Part shown: positions 29,418 through 37,229 of the stretch, piece after piece
Layout: every line of letters begins with the position of its first letter
How positions within the stretch are numbered: position 1 is the stretch's first letter
Origin: Cytophagaceae bacterium
GTDB lineage: Bacteria > Bacteroidota > Bacteroidia > Cytophagales > Cyclobacteriaceae
Direction of reading: 5' to 3'
Length of the DNA stretch: 64,000 nucleotides
NCBI GenBank assembly: GCA_006969745.1
Contig: CP030886.1
Coordinates: 3,879,234 to 3,943,233 of the forward strand
The notes under the pieces: model-generated
What the model was told of the DNA's origin: nothing
Databases searched by the model: none
The model's input: the letters and a program-made list of their open reading frames with translations, nothing else
Program-made: the position numbers and the translations under genes

Positions 29418-31213
29418 TCAGTTACTTGAAGTACCCACGCTTTTGAAAGCTTAGGGATTTTTCTGAATTCATCACGTTTTGATCTCGTTTGATTTAGGCT
29501 TCCGGATTCATATACAACGACATAATAATAACCTCTACCGCTATTGAAACCAACAATGGTATCATGAAATCCCATTTGGAATAGCTCATCACTATAGTCC
29601 TCTGCATGCTCGAAGACTTCAAATGCTCCCGCAATCACATAATTACCAGCTGGAAGTTCTAATAAATGATTACCTCTCTTAGTCACCATATGATCATCTG
29701 AAGATCCTAATTCATCGTGAGTTCTAAAATCTTGAGTTAGCTCAGGATCTCCTTTAGCTACCTCATCGTGGTGCTCTTCAGTCAGATCAGGATTGGTAAC
29801 AATGGCGGTAGCTTGAGCGGCATTGATTGCCTTGTCCCATTTAACAATATGCTCCACTGTCCCGTCAGGATTAGTCTTTTCGTATTTAATCCCAACTTCC
29901 TTAGATCCATCAGGCAAAGTTCTCTCCAGATGACCATCTTCAGCGACAGTAAGTCCTGTTGCTTCTGCCTTAGGAACCCAGCTAATCACAACATTTTTTC
30001 CACCATCTGTATCAGGTTTCTCCAGGCGAATCCCGGTCTCTTCCTCTCCAAATTCATTAACCCTTGTAAGCTCACCATGCTCTTCCTGATGATCCCAATC
30101 ATCCGCTTGCTCTGTAGGAACATCCGCTTGTGGTTCAGGATCATCAAGTACGGTAGGGGAAGCAATTGATAACGCATCTTCATCTGGTTGATCAGGTCTG
30201 CTTTGCTGTAAGGCTGCTAATTGTTTTTGCCGTTCAAGTTCAGCTTTTCTGGCCCTTTCTTCTGCAGAAAGTCTATGACTTTTTATAAATGAGGAAACAT
30301 GCTCAGCATGATCCTTCTTGGTGCCAAGGTGATACCCGAGATTCACTTCCAGAGTTGGTCCAAGTTCAGTTGATAGATTTGAATTCCCTAATTCATAAGC
30401 AAAGCCAACGGCAAACTTTTCCTTGATCTTTGCACCTGCAAGCCCTATAATGTTAGCATCTTGTCGGTAGGAGGCACCGACCCATACTATATGATATAAG
30501 TGAGCAATTAAAACTCCTTCGTATTGATGAGGAACAACCGTGCTGAATCTATATATAAGGTGTGGCTCGAAAGCAAAATCATCATTTACGTGCCCCCGAT
30601 AATTCATTTTAAAAATAGCGTTATCTGTAGGTGAGAATTCAATGTCAGCAACCTCTGATTGGGTAATCGGATTGTAACTAAAAAGATTAGGTAAAGAAAC
30701 ACCAACATTAAAATGACCAAAATGATATGCCACACCTACATCACCAATAAAGAATGTCGATTGGTCAAGGAAATTTTCAAATGCCGGATCCCCAGGAGAA
30801 TCAAACTCTGTAATGTTAACTGAATTTATGCCGGCTCCCAATGACATTCCGAATCTTAGAAAATGAGTTCGATCGATATTTATAAGATAGGAAGCAGATC
30901 CTTTGATTGCCGAAGTAGAGAGTAAGCCTTGTGTAACATTGAAGGCAGCTCCGCCAATTGCAATTCCGCCTTGTAGAGGTACATGAAAACTGGCATGTGA
31001 GATTTGTGGTGCACCTTCAACATTGGTCCATTGATCCCTGTACATTACGAAAATAGCTGCATGCCCTTCTACACCCGCATATGCGGGGTTATACATATAA
31101 GGGTTCATGAAGAATTGATTATATACCTGTGGCTGCTGAGCTTTAACGGAGAAAAGAGTGAGAATAAAAAAACCGATTAAGGACGATTTAATTATCCTGT
31201 TTTTACAAACCAT
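29414..31213 (-). CDS. PorP/SprF-like outer-membrane protein fused to a C-terminal SPOR-like domain
   Basis: 599 aa from the ATG at 31213; the frame extends to a TTG at 31237. The signal peptide ends near SVKAQ, and the family signature NPYMYNPAYAGVEG follows. The PorP/SprF barrel covers about residues 20-305. A long hydrophilic, acidic linker (about 310-510) contains two short related stretches around LPDGSKEVGIKYEK and DPDGTV-like turns. The last 80 residues (YVIAGAFEVFEHAEDYSDEL to the C-terminal AWVLQVTE) look like a SPOR domain, a fold that binds glycan strands lacking stem peptides. That would tether the barrel to peptidoglycan. It is coupled by ATGA to the type B cargo gene and is the first gene of the minus-strand T9SS unit. 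Confidence 0.85.
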   Translation of the reverse strand: MVCKNRIIKSSLIGFFILTLFSVKAQQPQVYNQFFMNPYMYNPAYAGVEGHAAIFVMYRDQWTNVEGAPQISHASFHVPLQGGIAIGGAAFNVTQGLLSTSAIKGSASYLINIDRTHFLRFGMSLGAGINSVNITEFDSPGDPAFENFLDQSTFFIGDVGVAYHFGHFNVGVSLPNLFSYNPITQSEVADIEFSPTDNAIFKMNYRGHVNDDFAFEPHLIYRFSTVVPHQYEGVLIAHLYHIVWVGASYRQDANIIGLAGAKIKEKFAVGFAYELGNSNLSTELGPTLEVNLGYHLGTKKDHAEHVSSFIKSHRLSAEERARKAELERQKQLAALQQSRPDQPDEDALSIASPTVLDDPEPQADVPTEQADDWDHQEEHGELTRVNEFGEEETGIRLEKPDTDGGKNVVISWVPKAEATGLTVAEDGHLERTLPDGSKEVGIKYEKTNPDGTVEHIVKWDKAINAAQATAIVTNPDLTEEHHDEVAKGDPELTQDFRTHDELGSSDDHMVTKRGNHLLELPAGNYVIAGAFEVFEHAEDYSDELFQMGFHDTIVGFNSGRGYYYVVVYESGSLNQTRSKRDEFRKIPKLSKAWVLQVTE

Positions 31214-31432
31214 CCTGGAGAGAGTTAATCGTTTCAAGTAATGATGGATTCTTTGATCTAAACCCTAAATTACGGAATTTATTGCATTTTGCACTACCCG
31301 TAACAAATATCTGAATGTTTACTGATCTGTACCTGAGATTAAATCATCGAATAGTCAAACAAAATAGGTCGTTAAAATAGATGTAATGCCATTGATTATG
31401 TATTATTACGTTACTAATGAGTCGTCTCATCT
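31214..31432 (+). other. Intergenic region between divergent gene sets
   Basis: 219 nt separate the start of the minus-strand T9SS unit from the first gene of the plus-strand set, so promoters for both directions should lie here. The stretch is AT-rich. I found no exact TAnnTTTG box on either strand and no strong hairpin. Confidence 0.4.
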
Positions 31433-32275
31433 ATGAAGTCATTACTATCAATTCTTATTATTACTTTATTTTCATCCATTTCTTTTGGTCAATATTGGTT
31501 TGGACCTAAGGTAGGTGTCAGCTATATAGATCATGTTTATCAGGATAAAACTTATGAGCGAGATTCATTTAATGTTGATCCTAACATTAATATGCAATTT
31601 GGCGTAGCTCTCAGCTATTCAGCTACCGATATGTATTCAGTTTATGGTGAGCTGGTTTATGAAAGGATCGGCAAAACCCTTCGGGATAAAGGGTCAGATG
31701 GAGAAGCTGTTTATGCTAATATGACAAATCATTTCATTTCAGCTCCCATAATGTTGAGAGTTACCCTCGGAAAAGTTCCTTTTCACTACTTCGTAAATGG
31801 TGGGCCACGATTGAGCTATTGGGTAGGGGGTAAAGGTGTACATGACTTGGAAGCTTTCGAAGAATTTCCTCCAGTAGCTGATGATGACGGAAATCCTCTA
31901 CCAGTGGAGTACAAGCTCAAATTTAATTCAGACAACGCCTCACCGGATGATTTTACAACTGCCTTTGTGAGTAAACCCAATAGACTACAGTTTGGACTGA
32001 CTTTGGGTGGCGGTATTTATTTTGATCTAGCCTCAGGAGGCCGGCTAATGTTAGACTTTAGATATACTTGGGTACATAGTAATATGGCAACTAACTCTAA
32101 TAAAGATACAAACCTAATTAGAGGTTCATCAGGAGATTTGGATTTCTACAGAGAAAATATGGAATACTACCATAATATAGGAACTGTAGGTATAGCCTAT
32201 CTATTTGGTTATAATAGTGAGTTAAAGAGGAAAGGAAAAAGCACCAGTAAGGAAAGTAAGAAAAGTAAGAAATAA
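31433..32275 (+). CDS. Outer-membrane beta-barrel family protein
   Basis: 280 aa. A signal peptide (MKSLLSILIITLFSSISFGQ) is followed by alternating aromatic and polar strands, GPKVGVSYIDH, YFVNGGPRLSYW and FGLTLGGGIYFDL, typical of small porin-like barrels (OMP_b-brl type) of Bacteroidota. The last strand-like segment, TVGIAYLFGY, is followed by a lysine/serine tail (KRKGKSTSKESKKSKK), which is unusual after a barrel end and may reach into the periplasm. It opens the plus-strand set, 110 nt before the next gene. Specific function not recognised. Confidence 0.75.
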   Translation: MKSLLSILIITLFSSISFGQYWFGPKVGVSYIDHVYQDKTYERDSFNVDPNINMQFGVALSYSATDMYSVYGELVYERIGKTLRDKGSDGEAVYANMTNHFISAPIMLRVTLGKVPFHYFVNGGPRLSYWVGGKGVHDLEAFEEFPPVADDDGNPLPVEYKLKFNSDNASPDDFTTAFVSKPNRLQFGLTLGGGIYFDLASGGRLMLDFRYTWVHSNMATNSNKDTNLIRGSSGDLDFYRENMEYYHNIGTVGIAYLFGYNSELKRKGKSTSKESKKSKK

Positions 32276-32385
32276 TATAATTATTTCAAGTTAAATAGTA
32301 TTAAAACAAGGTCTTTTATTGATTTATTCCTACAATTACCAGTAAATCTCTAACTTAACATTCTAGCCTGTAAAATCTACTCACT

Positions 32386-35300
32386 GTGGTAAAAGCATTC
32401 TTAAAATTCTTAGGAGGAGAGCAGGGAGAAGAGAAGCAAATGTTGCTCTTGCTTGGAAAGGGTTTTTTCATGGGTATTCTCCTTGCGACCTATCAAATCG
32501 GAGCTGAAACGCTTTTCCTTAGTGTACTTGGCGATGAATTTTTAGCAGATGCATTTTTCTCTGCAGGTGCAGCGGGTATTGTTACAACAGCACTCTTTGT
32601 TTATCTGCAGCGTAAAATCAATTTTTCAACGCTTGTTTTATCAACCACATTTTTAATACTGCTTTTCATCGGTGGGATCAGGCTTGCATTTGAGTTTATC
32701 GGTTATGATGCCAACGTTTCAGGACAATTTCAATTGCTGCCCTTCGTCCTTTTTGTTATGATCGGACCAGTTACTTCAATTACTCTTCTAGGATTTTGGG
32801 GTGTTTTTGGTAGGGTTTTCGATCTAAGAGCAAGTAAGCGAATAATAGGAGGAATAGATACAGGACAATTAATGGCAACTATGATTGCCTTTTTTAGCAT
32901 TCCGCTATTAACAGCTACCATCATCAATGCGACCTACGATTTGCTTTTCGTTTCTGGAATTGCAGCAATGGGAGTATTTGTATTTACTCTATTATTAGTA
33001 TTGAATTACAACCTCAATAAAGCTACCAAGGTAATGGAGGGTGAAGAGATTGAGAAAGTCAATTTCTTTAGTTTGATGAAAGATAATTACCTAAGGCTTC
33101 TTTCTATTTTCTTGATCTTTTCTATGGGGGCTGCTGTATTCGTTGACTATACATTTTTGAGTGCAACAGAAACTATGTACCCAGATGAAAAAGATTTGGC
33201 TAATTTTCTCTCATTTTTCTCAGGAACTGTAATTGTAGTTTCATTCCTCATTCAGAGTTTTATTAATGACATTATTATTGGAAAATTTGGATTGAAGGTG
33301 GCTTTAATGACAATGCCTCTAATTCTTATTCTTTTCACCTTAGGAGCGATCATTGTCGGCCATATTTTCGGCTATGAAACTAAATCGAATGAATTTATCA
33401 TGTTCTTCGTTTTAACTGCTGTTGGTAAACTCTTCACAGCTGCCCTTAAAGACGCTTTGGAAAGCCCTGCATTCAAATTGTTTTTCTTACCGCTTGATAT
33501 TAAAATAAGATTCGATATTCAAACACGAATTGAAGGTGTAGTTAGTGAAATTGCAGTTTTTATAGCAGGTGCAGCTCAAATGGCGCTTGGACTTTTGGTT
33601 TTCTTCAAACTCATTCATTATTCGTACTTTATTCTAGCCCTTGCTGGTGGCGTAATATATCTCTCAGGTAAATTATTTGAGGAGTATAAGAAAACTCTTA
33701 AGAAGACATTGGAAAAACAAAAAGCCAGTTTAGAGGGAGAGGGCAAACGAAACGATAAAAACACACTAAACATTCTCAAAGAAGAAGTTTCTTCAAAAGA
33801 TGTAGAGAAAGTTTTAAATGCGCTTAAACTGTTTGAGAAGTTAGAGCCTATTGAGTTCGAATTTGCCTTACTTGATCTGCTTAATCATAGGTCCCCTGCC
33901 TTGAGAAGTTTTGCATACAACAAGCTCGGAGAAAGACTCTGTTGGGAAGCAATCGAGATTGTCGAAAAAGACATAAAGACAGAGGGAAATGAAAAGGTAT
34001 TAAAAGTAGCCCAAGAGTGTTTTGCAAAATTAGAGGAAGCCGCATCTTTCAACTTAACTGATGTAGCTATAAAAGAATTAGTCAGATCTACTGAAGCAGA
34101 TGACAGGGAAAAGGCTGCGAAACTGTTGGCGAAAGTTACTGAGGATCGTCACATTGCATATATAGTTGAGTTACTAAGAGACATAAACCCGAATGTGCGC
34201 TCAGCGGCCATGATTACCGCTGGCAAGGTAAGAAGGCCTGAGCTATGGCCAATATTGATCGAGAACCTTCACCTGTCAACATATGGAAATGTAGCAATGT
34301 CAGCACTTAAGGCTTCTGGTGAGGCAGCTTTTCATACAGTAGATACTGCATTTTATAAAACAGGTCAATACCATCCTACAATGATTAGGATTATTCAAGT
34401 ATTGGGACGAATCGGAGGAAGAGGAGCGACAGAATTACTATGGAAAAAGATAGATTTTCCAGATAGAAAAATTGTTTCTCAGTTACTTCTATCTTTAAGC
34501 TACATCGGTTTCGTAGCACGAGATTTTCAGGCTGCCAGAATTAAAATTGCAGTGGAGGGTGAGATTGGAGATATTGCCTGGAATATAAAATCCACTCAGG
34601 AAATACCTGACGACAATCCAGTCGATAGCCTCATCAAAGAAGCAATGATTGAGGAAGATGTCAAGAATTATGACAACATATTCATGCTTTTAGGTATGAT
34701 ATATGATCCTCAGAGTGTAATGCTGGCCAAAGAAAACATCCAAAATGGAACTTCTGAAAGCATCACATTTGCAGTTGAGATGATGGATATTTTTGTGGAG
34801 GAAGAGTTAAAGCCTAAGCTTATTCCTGTTATGGATGAGCTAAAAGTACCAGAAAGACTTGCTAAGCTGCAAAATCACTATCCACCAGAAGATTTCGACT
34901 CATATGAAGATTTGCTTCTACAGATTATTAATAGGGATTATAATAGAATTAATAGGTACACCAAATCATTGGCCATGTATAGGTTTAGTCAGTTGAGTAA
35001 TCATGTCACTGCAGACCTAATTGCCAATTTGTTTAATCCAGATCCACTCTTATTACAGACTGCAGCATTTGTAATGTATAATATTAATAAGGAAGCATAT
35101 CACGAACACACAAAACGGTTGAGGCCAGCAACCAAAAAAGAATTGGATAAAGCTATTCTACCTCCAGTCTTTAGAAGTGAGGATGAAGAATATCATCAAA
35201 AGCTACTTTTAATTGAACGCGTGATTGAGTTGAAAAAGAATGATATGTTCAAGAGGATTCCTGGAGAACTTATTACCTATATAGCTGAGAGCCTTGAGGA

Positions 35301-35640
35301 GATAAGAATTAAGCTAGGTTCAACTATCATTAGAGAGGGAGACAGTGGAATGGAGCCGATGTACATTGTACTTGAAGGAGCAATTGATATCTATGAAGGA
35401 GATCATAAAGTTGCCGAAAGAGAGAAGGGAGGCGTTTTCGGTGAGAAGAATATCACAGAGTCTGATACATTTACTTTTACAGCCTTAGCACGAACAGAAT
35501 GTACATTATTGATGATGAGAAAAGAAGAATTACTCAATTTAATGTCCAAGCACATAGAAATTTTAGATTGTTGGATGGATATTTTAAATGGAGTAATTGA
35601 TCAGGATGAACAAGAGATTGTTGACGTCCTATTTGGATGA
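32386..35640 (+). CDS. Polytopic transporter-like protein with HEAT repeats and a C-terminal cyclic-nucleotide-binding-like domain
   Basis: 1084 aa from a GTG start; an ATG 18 codons later (MLLLLGKGFF) is the alternative. Residues about 20-440 form roughly 12 membrane helices. The stretch FDLRASKRIIGGIDTGQLMA resembles the ADP/ATP translocase (NTT/TLC) and MFS families, where a matching loop reads AKRLFxLIGxG. Residues about 450-900 are helical HEAT-like repeats, for example DDREKAAKLLAKVTEDRHIA and NPNVRSAAMITAGKVRRPEL. Residues about 970-1070 form a cNMP-binding fold (IIREGDSGMEPMYIVLEGAI, then GVFGEKN). The phosphate-binding cassette keeps FGE but reads TFTFTALA where the phosphate-binding Arg is expected, so nucleotide binding is doubtful. 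Transport activity is not shown. It precedes the TIR-like gene by 74 nt. Confidence 0.75.
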   Translation: MVKAFLKFLGGEQGEEKQMLLLLGKGFFMGILLATYQIGAETLFLSVLGDEFLADAFFSAGAAGIVTTALFVYLQRKINFSTLVLSTTFLILLFIGGIRLAFEFIGYDANVSGQFQLLPFVLFVMIGPVTSITLLGFWGVFGRVFDLRASKRIIGGIDTGQLMATMIAFFSIPLLTATIINATYDLLFVSGIAAMGVFVFTLLLVLNYNLNKATKVMEGEEIEKVNFFSLMKDNYLRLLSIFLIFSMGAAVFVDYTFLSATETMYPDEKDLANFLSFFSGTVIVVSFLIQSFINDIIIGKFGLKVALMTMPLILILFTLGAIIVGHIFGYETKSNEFIMFFVLTAVGKLFTAALKDALESPAFKLFFLPLDIKIRFDIQTRIEGVVSEIAVFIAGAAQMALGLLVFFKLIHYSYFILALAGGVIYLSGKLFEEYKKTLKKTLEKQKASLEGEGKRNDKNTLNILKEEVSSKDVEKVLNALKLFEKLEPIEFEFALLDLLNHRSPALRSFAYNKLGERLCWEAIEIVEKDIKTEGNEKVLKVAQECFAKLEEAASFNLTDVAIKELVRSTEADDREKAAKLLAKVTEDRHIAYIVELLRDINPNVRSAAMITAGKVRRPELWPILIENLHLSTYGNVAMSALKASGEAAFHTVDTAFYKTGQYHPTMIRIIQVLGRIGGRGATELLWKKIDFPDRKIVSQLLLSLSYIGFVARDFQAARIKIAVEGEIGDIAWNIKSTQEIPDDNPVDSLIKEAMIEEDVKNYDNIFMLLGMIYDPQSVMLAKENIQNGTSESITFAVEMMDIFVEEELKPKLIPVMDELKVPERLAKLQNHYPPEDFDSYEDLLLQIINRDYNRINRYTKSLAMYRFSQLSNHVTADLIANLFNPDPLLLQTAAFVMYNINKEAYHEHTKRLRPATKKELDKAILPPVFRSEDEEYHQKLLLIERVIELKKNDMFKRIPGELITYIAESLEEIRIKLGSTIIREGDSGMEPMYIVLEGAIDIYEGDHKVAEREKGGVFGEKNITESDTFTFTALARTECTLLMMRKEELLNLMSKHIEILDCWMDILNGVIDQDEQEIVDVLFG

Positions 35641-35714
35641 CATTTCGATGAACGTCCTTTGATGATTTTAAATTTTTAAGTTAATTCACTTTTCAATAAC
35701 GCCTAATCGCACCA

Positions 35715-37229
35715 ATGAGCAGCAATCGCACCATAGCATTAATCTATTCTGAAGCAGACGATGCGATGATAGAAGGAGGTGTCAAAGGATGGGTATCTAA
35801 CTTTCACAAGTTCCTTTCCACTTTGATGTACCAGATAACTCGCGAAAATCCAGAGATCAAACTTATTCCGGACTCAAGTTTCTCTGCTGCAGAACTGGAT
35901 GACTACAACGTAATCCTCGCGGTTTTGACCCCGAATCTGGTGAAAAATAAGGTGCTGATCAAAGCATTGAATGCTCACAGTAAAAAATTAAAAGCTAAAG
36001 GAGGTCTTATTGCCGACGGCATTGCAAGAATTTTTAAGGTGCTAAAAAGACCATTCGACCCGGACGAATATTTAGATGAGCTCGAAGACTTGCTCACATA
36101 CGACTTTTATCTCGTAGACCCGTTAACCGGTGACCCTCAGGAATTTACACGCTTTTTCGGCAATGATGCAGAAAGAAGTTATTGGATGAAGTTGGTTGAC
36201 ATGGCTTACGATATTAATCATGTCCTTCATGCGAAAGAAATAGAGGAAGGGAGCGGTACTTACGAAACAATTCCAAGAGAAAAAACCGTATATCTTGCAA
36301 GTACCGGTGTGGATATGGTAATACAAAGAGATATCATCAAAAGAGAATTAATTCGACATGGCTATAAGGTATTACCAGATCATAGTTTGCCAAAAGAAGC
36401 GAAGGCGTTGGATAGAATGGTAAGAGATGATCTTGACAGGTGCCGGTTATCAATTCATTTAGTTGGTGAAGATTACGGATATAAACCACGAGGATCAGAA
36501 TTGTCTGTTGTAGACATGCAAAATAGAATTGCGTCTGATCATACCTACCAAATGGTGGAAAAGAATAAGAAGGCAAAAGAAGGTGAGAGAGAACTTTTTA
36601 GTCGATTGATTTGGGTTTCGCCCGATCTCAAAAATGTAACAGAACGACAAAAAATATTCATCGAAGATCTCAAAAGTGATGCTGCGGCCCTAGAGGAAGC
36701 AGAAGTACTTCAAATATCATTGCAAGAACTTAAGGCCATTATTAGAGAAGAGCTTGTAACTGGTGGAAGGTTCAATACACGAAGAAATATTAAGGGTCTA
36801 GACACAAGTAAGAAGGATGATAAATCAAAAATGATTTATCTCATTGCTGATAAAAGAGATGTAAGTGAAATAGATGACATACAGGCCTATCTTAAAAAAC
36901 AAGGTTTCAATGTAGTATCCCCAAGTTATGAAGGTGATTTGGTTGATTTGAGATACATTCATCAAGAAAATCTTCGAAGATGCGATGCATCAATTATATA
37001 CTTCGGTCAAGCTACCGAAGATTGGATAAAGACTAAACTTCAGGATCTTTTAAAAGCTCCTGGTTTTGGCCGTGAAAAGCCTCTAACGGCAAAAGCGGTT
37101 TACTTCAAGGGACAGAAGGATGTGGACATGGAGCATTACAAGAAAAACAATGCTATGGTTTTAGGTAACAATGGAGGAACATTTACACCTGATCACTTAA
37201 AACCTTTTCTAACTAAAATAGAAAGCTGA
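35715..37229 (+). CDS. Protein with three TIR-like / DUF4062-like Rossmann domains
   Basis: 504 aa, no signal peptide or membrane segment, so cytoplasmic. Three alpha/beta units are visible: residues 5-135 (TIALIYSEADD through YNVILAVLTPNLVKN), 189-345 (KTVYLASTGVDMVIQRDIIK through CRLSIHLVGEDYG, close to DUF4062) and 371-500 (KMIYLIADKRDVSEID through CDASIIYFGQATEDW). Each has a beta strand ending in a small or acidic loop, and a later strand reading like (S/I)(I/V)x(L/Y)(V/F)G. I cannot assign a catalytic NADase glutamate with confidence, so it may be a scaffold or adaptor rather than an enzyme. Its TGA shares the A of the next gene's ATG (TGATG), which strongly suggests that its product works with the STAND NTPase. 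Confidence 0.7.
   Translation: MSSNRTIALIYSEADDAMIEGGVKGWVSNFHKFLSTLMYQITRENPEIKLIPDSSFSAAELDDYNVILAVLTPNLVKNKVLIKALNAHSKKLKAKGGLIADGIARIFKVLKRPFDPDEYLDELEDLLTYDFYLVDPLTGDPQEFTRFFGNDAERSYWMKLVDMAYDINHVLHAKEIEEGSGTYETIPREKTVYLASTGVDMVIQRDIIKRELIRHGYKVLPDHSLPKEAKALDRMVRDDLDRCRLSIHLVGEDYGYKPRGSELSVVDMQNRIASDHTYQMVEKNKKAKEGERELFSRLIWVSPDLKNVTERQKIFIEDLKSDAAALEEAEVLQISLQELKAIIREELVTGGRFNTRRNIKGLDTSKKDDKSKMIYLIADKRDVSEIDDIQAYLKKQGFNVVSPSYEGDLVDLRYIHQENLRRCDASIIYFGQATEDWIKTKLQDLLKAPGFGREKPLTAKAVYFKGQKDVDMEHYKKNNAMVLGNNGGTFTPDHLKPFLTKIES

Noticed and set aside
31214..31237. Upstream TTG start for the PorP/SprF-SPOR gene
   Set aside because: The ATG at 31213 gives a normal-length signal peptide; the added eight residues would only lengthen the charged N-terminus.
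36123..36576. Minus-strand open frames of 67 and 79 codons inside the TIR-like gene
   Set aside because: Fully contained in a well-supported gene in another frame, with no motif or promoter of their own.
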